NCBI GenBank assembly: GCA_948144175.1
Contig: CANXME010000494.1
Coordinates: forward strand, 31,632 to 95,631
DNA: 64,000 nucleotides
Direction of reading: 5' to 3'
From: Closterium sp. NIES-65
Lineage: Eukaryota > Streptophyta > Zygnematophyceae > Desmidiales > Closteriaceae
In this document: piece by piece, positions 45,801 to 55,900 of the stretch
Position numbering within the stretch: position 1 is the first letter of the stretch
Layout: every line of letters starts with the position of its first letter
Notes under the pieces: generated by a model
Databases searched by the model: none
Told to the model about the DNA's origin: nothing
Seen by the model: the letters and a program-made list of their open reading frames with translations, nothing else
Translations under genes and position numbers: made by a program

Positions 45801-48800
45801 GTCTGTTTGGAAGCTTTTTAACTTGACGCCCGATTCCCGCTCTGCTACGGGAAGCCACGCGACGAACGCCTCGAACGCCATATCTTTGCTTGGGAGATTC
45901 AGGTGCCAGACGTAGCGTGTTGCGACGTCGATGAAGGTAATCGTGTAGAGGTACGTATTTTGCCCTGGTTCACGGTTGTACAGGATGTCGCTGTACACCT
46001 TTTTGAGTGGTGTGTAAGCTGGTGCACTTGGGTTGTGGTGCGATGGGAACGGTTGATGAGGTAGGTCTCCTTCTGGGCAGGTGAAGCATGTGCCGCGTAC
46101 GCGTTGGAGCTCTTGTCCGTTGGTTAATAGGAGTGAGTCTTTGTCGAGCACTCCTGCTTGTATTGTGTTGTTTAACACTGTGTTGCTTGGATGTCCCATT
46201 CTTGCGTGCCAGGTTGCTTCGTCGGCACGGTGTCCGGGTGATCGTCGGTACAGATCCGAGTTGGAGTAGAAGCTGGTGGTGAAGTTGGGGCTGTGATGAA
46301 ACTCTCGTGGTGCTGGCTGAAACTGTTGTGCAGGTGTCGGTGAAGCGTCGTCAACGAGGACTGGTGCCGTTGAAGGACCAGCGACTGGTGTTGTTGTTGG
46401 TGCCGTTGTTGTCTCTGCTGCTGCCGATGTTGTTCCTGCTGCTCCCGATGTTGTCTCTGCTGCTGCCAATGTTGTTCCTGTTGCTCCCGATGTTGTCTCT
46501 GCTGCTGCCGATGTTGTTGCTAATGCCCTTGTTCGCTCTGTCTCAGGGATGGTATACGAATACCAGAAGCCGCCCGGACTGAAGTCAGGGTCAAGGTGCG
46601 GAGGGTGTGTCCAGTTGGTGAAGTTAACTATGGCGTTACTGTCGGCGGTGCCAAGATCGGGAACGAAGTCCAAGACGAAGACGTTGTTCTTGAGGACCGC
46701 CTTCCCGATGTAGAGACCTCCTCTCCCATGATACAACTTGAACTCCTGGATGGTGCTGTCTGCTTCGAGGTGAATACCTTTCGCCATCAGCTGACTGACA
46801 CTCAGTAAGTTGTAGCCGAGGCCTTCTGCAATTAAAACCTTTGACATCTGTAGTATGACGTTTGTCTCTCGTGACTGAAGCTGTACGATTCCTTGCCGTC
46901 GTGTGCGCAGGTTCTGGTTGTTGGCGACGGTTATGACGACTTCCCGTTGAAGCTGGTATTCTTGTTGTACGAAGCGTCCTGAAGAGCACATGTGCTGTCC
47001 GCAACAGCTGTCCAAGAACCACGTGTCTGTCCCTGAAGGCTCGCTTTGGGCGATGGCGGCGTACGTTGGATTTGGTTTGAGTGCTTCGCGGCGAGGTGTG
47101 GTGTTATCGAGATGGTCTTCTGGTGAGTAATGTGGCGGTGAATCGGTGATGCAGGATTCGCTCAGTCTTGCCATGCAGCTGATGATGTTTCTTGCTCCTT
47201 GTGCAGGTTGTCCCGGTGAAGTTGAGGCTTGGACTTGAGTCGTCGGGTTCGCCTGTGTTGAAGTCACTTGACTGCTTGAAGGTCGTAGTTGCCGCTGTAA
47301 GGCAGTTAACTGTTGTCGATTCGGGCAGTGCGTGCGTGGGTGCCCTGATGTCTTGCAGATGTGACAAAACGGAGGTACTGGCTTCGGCTGCTGCTGTCGG
47401 TTGTTGTAGTTGTTGTGTCGTCGCTGAGTATGGAAAGCGAATTCTGACGTTGTCGTCTTTCGTTTGTGTCGTTCTTCTTGCAGATCCATGTCCTGCTGCT
47501 CGGCGTGTATTTCGGCGCAGAGTGCTGCTTCAGAAATTCTTCCGTGGGCTCGAAGAATTGCTTTGGTGGCGCACCACTGAGGACCGAGGCCACCGATGAT
47601 GACTGTTACGAAGGCGTCTTCAGAGATTGATCCTCCGCATCGAAGAAGCTTGTCGCGCAATTCGCGACATCGGCCGATATACGCCAACCCCTTTTCTCCT
47701 GGTTTCATTTCAACTGTTGTCAACTGCGCCATTAACTTGCTCTCGTTTACACTGTCTGTTGCTTGATACAGGTTCTTCAGATGGCCATACGCGAGTTCCG
47801 CCGAGTTGCCGAAGGTCCGGTAAGAGCGAATGTTCTGCTGCTGAGATGGTGTGATGTTTCTCAGTAGAATAGTATACGCCATCATCGATTGATACGTATA
47901 CTGCTGCTTCTCATACTGTGTGCCGTTTGCTGGATACTGCAGGGATCCGTCGAAGAAACCGAGTATCTGCGCGCCCTCCATCATTAGCTCAAATTCAAAG
48001 GACCAGGTGAAGAAGTCCTTTCCGTCAAAAGGTCTTGATGTTTGCAGTTTCAAGACATGCGCGAATTGCGACTGAACTTGTAATGCGTCCATTGGTTTGT
48101 CTTGCGCAGGTGGAGGTTGAGGCAGGAAGCTGATCGACCCGCGCTCGTACGGGGCGAAGGTGGGTTGCTGCTGTTGATTCCCTCGCGCATATGACGACCC
48201 ATCAAGGCTCATGGGTGTCGCTCCGTTGTTGCTGTTGTGTGTCTGTGCACGTCCCGACTGCTGGTGTTGCTCGTAGAAGGACATGAAGGAGAAGAATTTC
48301 TCCATCATGCTCTGATCAAAGTCAGAAGGATGGTTCGTGGGGGTCTCGGTTGACGTTCCCCTTGGTCTTGCTGCCGTGCCTTCCTCTGTCTGCAGGCCAG
48401 AGGCTGGCGGTGGAGTAGGAGTAGTGCCCGAGGAGCCATTAGGGGAGCTCCTTTCCTTGTTTGTTGCCATGTCTTGTAATGATCTTGAAAAGGTAGAGTT
48501 TCCCCTGTATGCTCTCATACCATGTTGGGCTGAAAAGGCCCTAAGGATCTTTACAGAGGATAACTCTGGGTAGGATACTTTGTAATAGCGGAAGCGTTTA
48601 ATGAAGCTTTGTGAACCGACCTTGCACTAGTGTGTGAGAGCAAAGTAGATTAAATTGTATTGAAAGGATACAAGCTTATATAATAATACAGGGAATATGA
48701 AGAGATACGGTTATAACTACTTTTACTGTTGCTGTTGCGGTTCGATACAGTGCGACTCGGGCAACTGCTCTGTAACGAGTCAGTTGTGTGTCCTTAACTG

Positions 48801-48970
48801 TCGCGCTGTTCTTGTCAGGTCAAGGGTCAGCGACCTTTGACTTTCGCGTAACTTCCTGCAGCCGATTCAACCTCCGAGGGTTGACTCGCAGGTGCTTCGG
48901 TGTAGGTTGCCTCGCTTCTGGTGCAATGTTTTGACACTGCTGAAGCGTTTAAGTTCCATTGTTTCCAACA
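42864..48970 (-). mobile_element. Copia C5: young, apparently intact element (6.1 kb)
   Basis: Two 448-bp LTRs (42864-43311 and 48523-48970; TGTTGGAAACA to CAGCCCAACA on the minus strand) differ at about four positions. The primer-binding site TGGTATGAGAGCATAC is at about 48507-48522. The flanking bases are G on both sides (GGGGG), consistent with insertion into the G tract but not provable there. One uninterrupted gag-pol frame fills the interior. The low LTR divergence and open frame make this the most recent complete insertion in the window. Confidence 0.96.
43290..48470 (-). CDS. C5 gag-pol polyprotein (about 1,726 aa)
   Basis: I place the start at 48470 (MATNKERSSPNGSSG), because an upstream in-frame ATG at 48518 lies within the primer-binding site. 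Domains in order: UBN2-type gag (about 130-330); CCHC knuckle CHICKTSGHPRTHC (about 375); protease WFLDSCCGQHMCSS; a Thr/Ala repeat linker (TTSAAAETTSG units); pre-integrase finger (WHARMGHPS, CFTCPEG); integrase DDE (YSDILYNRE, FQTDGGGEY, QQQGVAERLNRT). RT follows (FKARWVVRGFDQEL, QIDVANAFLYAP, LLIVYVDDLLYIGS), then RNase H (YVDADHAGDTDNRRSRTGY, LSSAEAEYIAL). It ends inside the LTR. No stop or shift is seen. The protease has DSC instead of DSG/DTG. Confidence 0.96.
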   Translation of the reverse strand: MATNKERSSPNGSSGTTPTPPPASGLQTEEGTAARPRGTSTETPTNHPSDFDQSMMEKFFSFMSFYEQHQQSGRAQTHNSNNGATPMSLDGSSYARGNQQQQPTFAPYERGSISFLPQPPPAQDKPMDALQVQSQFAHVLKLQTSRPFDGKDFFTWSFEFELMMEGAQILGFFDGSLQYPANGTQYEKQQYTYQSMMAYTILLRNITPSQQQNIRSYRTFGNSAELAYGHLKNLYQATDSVNESKLMAQLTTVEMKPGEKGLAYIGRCRELRDKLLRCGGSISEDAFVTVIIGGLGPQWCATKAILRAHGRISEAALCAEIHAEQQDMDLQEERHKRKTTTSEFAFHTQRRHNNYNNRQQQPKPVPPFCHICKTSGHPRTHCPNRQQLTALQRQLRPSSSQVTSTQANPTTQVQASTSPGQPAQGARNIISCMARLSESCITDSPPHYSPEDHLDNTTPRREALKPNPTYAAIAQSEPSGTDTWFLDSCCGQHMCSSGRFVQQEYQLQREVVITVANNQNLRTRRQGIVQLQSRETNVILQMSKVLIAEGLGYNLLSVSQLMAKGIHLEADSTIQEFKLYHGRGGLYIGKAVLKNNVFVLDFVPDLGTADSNAIVNFTNWTHPPHLDPDFSPGGFWYSYTIPETERTRALATTSAAAETTSGATGTTLAAAETTSGAAGTTSAAAETTTAPTTTPVAGPSTAPVLVDDASPTPAQQFQPAPREFHHSPNFTTSFYSNSDLYRRSPGHRADEATWHARMGHPSNTVLNNTIQAGVLDKDSLLLTNGQELQRVRGTCFTCPEGDLPHQPFPSHHNPSAPAYTPLKKVYSDILYNREPGQNTYLYTITFIDVATRYVWHLNLPSKDMAFEAFVAWLPVAERESGVKLKSFQTDGGGEYTSTRFKNYLAEKGIKRLISLPYAHQQQGVAERLNRTLQNTMRKLLRGMRLPNHQWPEAMDHAVMLHNLLSSSSLPNNASPHLLWTGKLGNTKMLRVFGCMVQYRPPSARAGRFSQRAQWGLHLGIEKHYNAWKIFDVHTKETVAARDIIFYERLTMQTYLANLDENRDPTGGFRGNRAFASAEDEADWDEQNVEGASEAAGPLPYCSVNVPMDDENPRDSNNAEIYYHFADNGYVTPARVNTDEAERIGPNFIPDPEEGDEAAYPEDNTLPGTLPRYTQSGLQILGLVTAVHGAAIPKEPATVQQALGGEHREKWREAMDKELKALEERNTWKIVPIGVAQNKTILTGKWVFRVKTKADGTIDKFKARWVVRGFDQELGRDYTETFAPVSRHTSLRILIAIAAMKKKKLRQIDVANAFLYAPVDAEIFVELPHGSHGEPNQVCQLLKSLYGIKQAPRLWQQYLHTRLIRIGFKQLPHDQGMYRLTKGSDYVLLIVYVDDLLYIGSTDGIATWFEGELQKDLTLTVSSTVTQYLRLNIREGKDAIYLSAEKYADTIAKRFGLTPSALSTPYRYTSGTEKERSILLKPAGIRDYQKKLGCLLFAAVTCRPDLSYSASQLATYLKKPEAEHLAELDRALHYFVSTATIGLTYHKNATTPTKLIGYVDADHAGDTDNRRSRTGYVYRLEPIGPISWQSSKQELIALSSAEAEYIALCSATKEGLYLRELLEEAKLAELPSFTVFCDNQSAIRIANKNGFANRTKHIALRYFFVKDEIEKGKLELSYCPTSEMGADYLTKKLGKQKFEYCMLLTGQSHVTSSDTPEAKGSVGNNGT

Positions 48971-49159
48971 GGGGGTTGGGCGGGGGGGGGGGGGTTGGGC
49001 GGGGGGGGGGGGGGGGGGGTTGGGCGGGGGGGGGGGGGGGGGTTGGGCGGGGGGGGGGGGGGGTTGGGCGGGGGGGGGGGGGGTTGGGCGGGGGGGGGGG
49101 GGGGGGGTTGGGCGGGGGGGGGGGGGGGGGGGGGGGTTGGGGGGGGGGGGGGGGGGTAG
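48971..49159 (+). repeat. Poly-G / TTGGGC(G)n array, right part
   Basis: About eight G runs of 10-24 bases are separated by TTGGGC, ending at TAG before the G4 LTR. With 42813-42863 it formed one tract before C5 was inserted. Its strand-biased G runs should form G-quadruplexes, and run lengths may be unreliable. Confidence 0.95.
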
Positions 49160-49485
49160 TGTAAGGAATTTTCTCGCCATTCCTTACCGCGACCTGCAAC
49201 ATCACGTACAACAGCAGCCGTTGTTCGCCCGTTACTGCTAACGGGACTTCGCCAACCTCGCGCGCACTGTTTCACCAAACCTCGCACTACTCGAGTAGCC
49301 GAGTCGGCCTACGCTTCGGGACTAGCCCGAGCCTCGCGCCAGCGTAGCACTAGCTAGCTCCCACCCACCGCGTTACCCATTGCATGTTTCGCGTATAAAT
49401 ATTCGCTCATGCCTTCGCTCACATTTTGTACTCGTTTGACAACTTAGTGCAATCCTCGCTACCTTGATTCATTGCACACGTAACA
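49160..49485 (+). repeat. G4 3' LTR (326 bp)
   Basis: Starts TGTAAGGAATTTTCTCG and ends CACACGTAACA, with TATA box CGTATAAATA near 49391. It matches the 15022-15348 LTR along its full length. It follows the G4 stop codon and the G tract, the order expected for a 3' LTR. No duplication with the left flank of 15022 is evident (TCGAG against AGTTT). Confidence 0.88.
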
Positions 49486-49620
49486 AGTTTCCTCGATGCA
49501 AAATCAAACCCAGTGAGATTATAGTTTCTAAAGATATTCCTACAAATGAATGCAAAGATGGAACACAAACGAAATGCAACATCGTGGGGCCAAACAAGGA
49601 AGAAGTAGGTCCATGCAAAA
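49486..49620. other. Intergenic, no gene seen
   Basis: AT-rich single-copy-looking DNA between the G4 LTR and the tRNA gene. The only feature I see is the TTTT run (49617-49620) that serves as terminator for the tRNA on the minus strand. Confidence 0.6.
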
Positions 49621-49693
49621 CGCCGCCCGTGGGGCTCGAACCCACGACCACAAGGTTAAGAGCCTTGCGCTCTACCAACTGAGCTAGGGCGGC
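49621..49693 (-). tRNA. trnK-CUU: tRNA-Lys(CTT)
   Basis: A 73-nt intronless gene on the minus strand: acceptor GCCGCCC/GGGCGGC (7 of 7 paired), D arm GCTCAGTTGGTAGAGC, anticodon arm CAAGG-CTCTTAA-CCTTG giving anticodon CTT, T arm GTGGG-TTCGAGC-CCCAC and discriminator G. Box A (TAGCTCAGTTGG) and box B (GGTTCGAGCCC) are canonical, and a TTTT terminator follows directly. All stems pair perfectly, so it should be functional. CCA is not encoded, as usual for nuclear tRNAs. Confidence 0.98.
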
Positions 49694-50146
49694 TGTCTCA
49701 TTCGAGATGTTGCAACATTTTGATATGTCGCATACTGATGAAATAAATGTGCTGATGAAAGCGAGGCGTGACAGCATGGCGCCTATCCAATCCAGTTTTG
49801 GGTGTCGTGCGCGATTGGCAGTGAGGCATTATCGGACGGTTTGTAAAGCATCCGGACACCTGACGGACGTAACACACACGGCGCTAGAAAACAAAAAGTG
49901 ACAGACGTTGTCCGGACGTCGGGGACGTCGCGAACTCCCTGACGATTTGCGTAACGGATAGTTGCGAATCTCGTAACCCGTACCGTCCGGGCAGGAAAAA
50001 ATCCGGACGGGAAAAAACAGAAAATGTAACACGCCCTTACAGCGTGGCCTGTTAGCTGATTCTGTGGGGTGACGGAGGTCTTCGGGGAATCCACTTTCAG
50101 CAATGCCTCAGTTTTGTATTTCGAGCTTTCACCAGTAAGCACGAAG
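49694..50146. other. Intergenic region between tRNA-Lys and FKBP42
   Basis: No gene seen. It should hold the FKBP42 promoter and 5' UTR. A tight CGGACG/CGTCCG-rich stretch (49850-50015) contains repeated TCCGGAC motifs. No obvious TATA box close to the ATG. Confidence 0.5.
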
Positions 50147-52696
50147 ATGGCGGTGATTGAGGAGCATCAGGACGAACCCGACCAAATCGAATCTCAACAC
50201 GATTCCGAATTATCCGCGAATGAGCCTGAGATAGTCGCATCCGCGTTTTCGTCTGGACCTTCGCTCGCGGCTGCTGCTGCTGCTGGCAGGAGCGGCGAAG
50301 GCGGAACAGGCGGAGAAGCAGAGGCAGTAGGGGAGGAGCAGCCGCCTGTTGTGTTGGGGAAGGACGACGGGGAGGATGTTGGGGAAGGCGTGCGGAAGGT
50401 GGTGGTGAAGGAAGGGAACAAGGAGAAGGGGTCGCCTGACGTCGGCTGCACAGTCTTCGGTGAGAGTAGCCTTCAGGCTTTTCCGTCTCAATCCGTCACA
50501 TTCCATTTCCGTTGTTAATCCCTAACATTCACGATTTCGTCCAATCGTTGTCGCGTGCCCCAGTCTCGAATCCGTTCTTCTGTCCTCAAAAAACGGAATT
50601 GACATCGAATCAACCTCTCTGTTTGACTGTCTTACTTTGTATCAGCGGCCTTTCCCCCCATCCTCTACTCCAGAGTTGCCCCCGCCCTATAAGCTTTTTG
50701 TTAGCGCCCTTTGTCCTTGTCATTCCGCAGTGCACTACCGTGCGTGGCTGGCAAATTCCGATGGCAACGAGGAGAAAGGCGATGGGGATGCGGGCGAGGA
50801 GGGGGAGAAGAAAGATGGCGAGGGTAAAGAGCAGGAGAGGCAGAAGGAGAAGCGGAAGCATGCGAAGGTGTATGACACATGGGATGAGGGCCAGATGACT
50901 GAGCTAATCCTGGGACATGGTAAGGCGTGCATGGAAAAGCGGAGACAGATTAGCTCCTACACTAGGAGAGAAACTGAATGGCTGAGTTAATCCTGCATGC
51001 ACAGCACACTCATATCTTCAGCAAGTGGCTGCAACAATACATTCCTGCCTCGTTCTGCTGGTTTCCAACCGTTCAGCCTCTCTCCTCAATTGAAAACCTC
51101 TCCCGTATTATCCTTGTTTTCTCCTGACTTTACAGAGAAGGCGGAGCTGCGTGGGCTGTCATTGGGAGTGCGATCGATGCATCCTGGCGAGCGCTGTGTG
51201 CTGCGAGTACCATCAGCCCTGGCGTACGGCACCCAAGGCTGCTTCAGCTTCCCCCACGTGCCCCCCAACTCGGACCTTCTGTATGAAGCAAAGCTCGTGG
51301 GCTTCGAAAAGCCGCCGGTAAGCCAGGAGAGGTGTGTCGGTATTGTGGTTGCATTAGTGCATGAGCGTTTTTGGAGACTATGGACTCTATGTACCTGCTT
51401 CGTTGCAAGTGGTAGACTCGCAGTTAGGTCATTAGACTGTTGGTGAATGTTCTATCTTACATGCGTGAATGCTGAGTGTGTGCATGTGCGTGTGTTTATG
51501 ATGGTGTGCAGGGTGGTGCAGATAGGGCGCGAGATCGCTCGCAGATGACAGCAGACGAGAGGATAGAGGCGGCTGACAGGCACAGGCAGGCTGGCAACGA
51601 GGCGTTCAGAGGGGACAACATGGAGGAGGCACTGCGAGAATACGAGATGGTATGGCAGGGCTATGAGTGCGGGTGTGCCAACTTGAGTCGGATGTGAGGG
51701 CCATTGTTGTGAATGATCATGGGTGGTGTGTGATATGGAGGGATATTGTGAGGCTGTAGGCATGTGCGTTGGACTGGCAAGCAACATCTTGCTGCCTTTC
51801 TGTAGCTCACTCTCACTCCCAACACTTATCTTTCATGCTTACGTCTCCTGCCCCATGTGCTTTTCTGTGCACAAGGCATTGGGGTACATGGGAGATGAGT
51901 TCATGATGCAGATGTTTGGCAAGTACAGGGACATGGCCAATGCTGTGCGCCTGCCAACTCTGCTCAACTCTGCTGCTGCTCACCTCAAGCTGGACAATTA
52001 CAATGAGACAATCGGTCTGTGCACTTTGGTACGTAATCTTCCGACCAATGCTTCTCTAGCTGAGTGAACCCTTTTTTTTTCCTTGTAAGTGCATGCTCTT
52101 ATGTCCCTCTCTGGTTAATGCGCCCTCTTATCTTCCTCTGTAGTAAATGCACGCTCTTATGTTCCTCTGGTAAATGCATCCTGTTGTGTCCCTTCCTTTG
52201 ACGTTCCTTTGTGCGTGAATGTCAAGTTATTTGCTATGGTGTCCTGGGTTTCAGTGGACTTGTCTTTTTTCGTAACACGACTTTTCCGCTCAGGAAGAGT
52301 TGATGCTACTACCATCTGTTTCACCAGTTCTCTTGCACCTGAATCCGTTTGCTCGGCCTCCTCCAGGTGCTTTCGGAAGAGCCAGACAACCCCAAGGCTC
52401 TCTTTCGCCGGGGCAAGGCTCGCCATGCACTTGGACAGCTTGATGCATCGATGGCCGATATCAAAGCTGCTGCCAAACGGGCCCCTGGTGATGCTGCTAT
52501 TGCTCGTGAGCTGGCGGCTTTGAAAAAAGCAGAGCGGGAGGCAATGGAAAAGCAGAAAGAGATGTTCAAGGGGATTTTCAAACCACAACCAGCAGCACCT
52601 GTTGCAAACAGGAGGGTTCACTGGTTGGGTGCAATTTGGCAGTATGTGTGTGTAGTGTTGAGTTGGTTTTGGCATTTTGGAAAGAAGTCTGATTAG
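50147..52696 (+). CDS. FKBP42: FKBP42/TWISTED DWARF1-type immunophilin with TPR domain and membrane anchor
   Basis: Six exons with GT-AG introns and matching phases: 50147-50459, 50731-50919, 51136-51317, 51512-51649, 51876-52028 and 52367-52696, giving 434 aa. The ATG (AAGATGG) has a good context. After an acidic N-terminus come the FKBP domain (VHYRAWLANS, YDTWDEGQMTELILGH, GVRSMHPGERCVLRVPS, SFPHVPPNSDLLYEAKLVGF), the linker MTADERIEAADRHRQAGNEA, three TPRs (to PKALFRRGKARHALGQLD) and KQKEMFKGIFK. The C-terminal hydrophobic helix WLGAIWQYVCVVLSWFWHF fits the anchor of plant TWD1, which chaperones ABCB transporters with HSP90. It is longer than the Arabidopsis protein (365 aa, from memory), partly through a Lys/Glu-rich insert of about 35 residues in the FKBP domain. 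Confidence 0.93.
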
Positions 52697-52908
52697 GCGG
52701 ATATGGTGAGGATATGCAATATGTGAACTAAAATATGGCAATGAAAATTTGAAGGAGATTTGCTCAGCGCAGTTATTTACGTATTTTGTTCTGCAGTACT
52801 ATAACGGGTACAGAGTGCGTTGGTACCAGGTGACTACAACAACTCTTCGAATCCCGCAAGCACTATCATCCCACATTGAGGACATGCGGTCGCCATTATC
52901 CTGAAATC
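52697..52908. other. Intergenic, FKBP42 3' UTR and kinesin promoter
   Basis: A 212-bp gap between two plus-strand genes. No further gene or clear motif seen. Confidence 0.6.
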
Positions 52909-55900
52909 ATGGCGCCTGAAAGGCGTAGTCCTTCGAAAACTGGATCACCTTCTCCCAAGGACAGGAATGGCAATGGGCTGGTGGAGAATGCGACATATGT
53001 TCACAAGGATACCCCTCGACCGTTACGGGAGCGCCGTAACGTGAACATGTCGAACATCAACGTTAACGACCGAGACATACCAAAGGAGGTGACGAAAAGG
53101 TGCGACGGATTTAAGACGCTTGATATCCTTTGCTACAACGATGAACTCACACTGTTTCATAGGTTGGAGGAAGAGAGCACGAAAGACGAGCATAAAACTG
53201 AATCTCCAACGATCAGCCCGAGATCCATGAAAGCCGACGACGTAGCTGCACTCCCTGGAAACGAACGGGTATGTTATTCAGTGCATTGAGATATGGAATC
53301 TATATGACTGAGACGTATTCTTTATATTTCAGGTCACCGTTGCACTGAGGATCCGGCCGTTTTCTTCAGAAGAGACAATGGCACACGGAAGGAAGGCATG
53401 TCATAGTTTGGTATCAGCATGAACCTGTTGCGACCGCAAGCTAACTGTCTTCGTCGTGCTATACAGGCAATCGCTGTTTTTGGGAACAGAGTCCTGGTAT
53501 GCGAGGACATGATCCCTGCGGAAAGCCCAAATGGACGAGGAAAGAGAGATGTAGAGAGCCCTCGTTCCGCTAACCATGAGTTCACTCTTCACTTTGTTCA
53601 AGATGACAACCTTACGCCGCCAACGGATCCGGCTATGGCTGACAACTTGCAGTCACGGCTTTTCGAAGTCCTGGGATCTCCATGTCTCAAAGCTGCACTC
53701 GAAGGCTACAATGCCACTGTAAGGGAGCACTGCTATTTCAGGCGACTGGCACGTAGCAGTTCAGGGCTTTAATGCGGTCATGTTATTTCAGGTCTTCGCT
53801 TATGGTCAGACAGGGTCAGGGAAGACTTACACGATGATGGGAGACGGGACATCAGCAGGGAAAGGAATGGTAGTAATAGCACTTGACTTCGCTATGTCTT
53901 CAATGCACGTATTGACCACTATTGTAACTTGCAGGTTCCACGGATTGCATCTGCGCTTCTGCAAAGAATGTCATACCTGTATCACGGCGACCCAGAATGT
54001 CATGTTCAAGTAGGTGGGAGATACCACTCATTTCTGCATAGCTGCAATGGCCTACCGATATCTTCTTTTGTTTCCAGGTGAGCTTTCTGGAGATATATCA
54101 AGAAAAGATAAGGGACCTTCTGACAAGCAAGCACCCTGCACATTCTGGGACCAGTGCAAGTGAAGCATTTGCCGCCTCTTTTAATCACAGTGAACAGCAG
54201 CTGCCAGCAGAGGAACTTGCTAGTAAGGAGGGTGCTGTGTCAGGTTTTCACTCACAAGCTCAGGATCTCAATGATCACAACTCTTCACCGAGACATTCGC
54301 CAAAAAAGGCCAAGCATTCAACAGAGCATGCTCCAGCATCACCAGCATCTCCAAGGACCCCAGCATCCCCTCGCTCGCCAAGGTCGCCGCGGTCTCCATC
54401 CATGTCACCCCTCTCCTCACCAAACGGTGCACAAGAGAAGCTCAAGATCCGAGAACATCCCAAATTAGGTCCTTATGTGGTTGGCTTGACACGACGCTTT
54501 GTGACGTCATGGGAGGAGATGAAGGATGCTCTGGCTGAAGGACATTCGAACAGGACCTTTGGAGCTACCGACATGAATCAGAAGTCAAGTCGAAGCCACA
54601 CTGTTTTCACCATGACAATCACCCAGGTCTGTTTGAATAGGCTGCAACTTCTAAATCTCTATCACGAATTGTCTCTGATGTTGTTCCATTTCAGAAGGTG
54701 AAGGGGCAGGACGGCTTGGACAGCCAAAGGACGAGCCAGCTTAACATGGTTGATCTTGCTGGTAAGACCACTTCGGCATAACTTGCAGTGTAGGATTGCA
54801 AGTTCACCTCTGACAATAAGATTCCAGGAAGCGAGCGACAAGCTCGCACACATGCGAGCGGGCAAAGGCTTAAGGAGTCAGGCTACATCAACAGGTCCCT
54901 GTCTCTCTTGAACAATGTAAGTATCAGATACTATTCTTCCTGTCTGTTTGATACTATTCTTGTGTTAAAATGCTGTGCGTGAATAATACTATTCTTCCTG
55001 TCTGCAGGTGATAACGCAACTGTCCCAAGGAAGTGATTTTGTGCCATATCGAAATTCCGTTCTGACCTGGCTGCTTAAGGAAAGCCTTGGAGGAAACAGC
55101 AAGACAGTGATGATAGCCAACATTTCACCTGCCTTCGAGGTATGTGTTTGGTGGCAATAGTTTGCCAGCATTGCTTTGTCGATTGAACAGCCATTGACTC
55201 CGAACTAAATTGCAGGATTTGAGAGAGACACTAAGTACTCTGCGCTATGCGAATCGTGCTAAGCGTATTCAGAACAAGCCAACTATTAATGAAGATCCAA
55301 AAGACTTGACAATCCGCTGCCTGATGTCTGAAGTGAAAACTCTTCGCAAAATGGTGGAGTCTTTAGCATTGCGGGCCTCTTTTCATCCTTCTGTTCGGCT
55401 CCGTAGCGTGGGAGTTCAGGTAAAATGAAATGGACAGTTTTGTCATTCCAATTAGTCTTCGTTTGTTTCTTACAACTAACTAATTTTACAGGTGCCAGAG
55501 TCTCCAAATGAGACGGATTTATGTCTGGCCATCAAGCTTCCTCAGAAGCGTGACAGCTTTGCTTTTCGAGAGCCGCCCTCGGCATCACTTGCACTCCCGT
55601 TCACACCGCTCTTCCCAAATCCTTTTTCGAAGCCACATGTGTTAGCGATTCCGGACAGCCAGTCTGAACCTGCCCCAAAGAGAAGATCTAGTGCGATTGA
55701 GAGGGTGCTGTCACTTGGCATGACCTCTCAGGTGGTGCAAAAGAGTGACGCAAGTGAAGCCTCTTCAAGCCAAATTCTCGTCCATGGAGGCAAACCTTTC
55801 GCTAAACTTCAGCAGGTCAACACTGGAGGCGAAACGGAGAACGCGAAGCCTTTCATTTTTGGCGAGTGCCCTGCTGTCAACGTAACTGTTGCTAGCAATG

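Noticed and set aside
48471..48518. Upstream in-frame ATG of C5 gag at 48518
   Set aside because: It lies within the primer-binding site right after the LTR. The ATG at 48470 is the more plausible start.
48971..49156. G-rich TTGGGC(G)n array as an internal telomere
   Set aside because: Green-lineage telomeres are TTTAGGG-type. Here the G-run length varies and the array sits exactly at a retrotransposon polypurine site.
50069..50146. Upstream in-frame extension of FKBP42
   Set aside because: The extension would need a GTG start. The ATG at 50147 has a strong context and an acidic N-terminus typical of the family.
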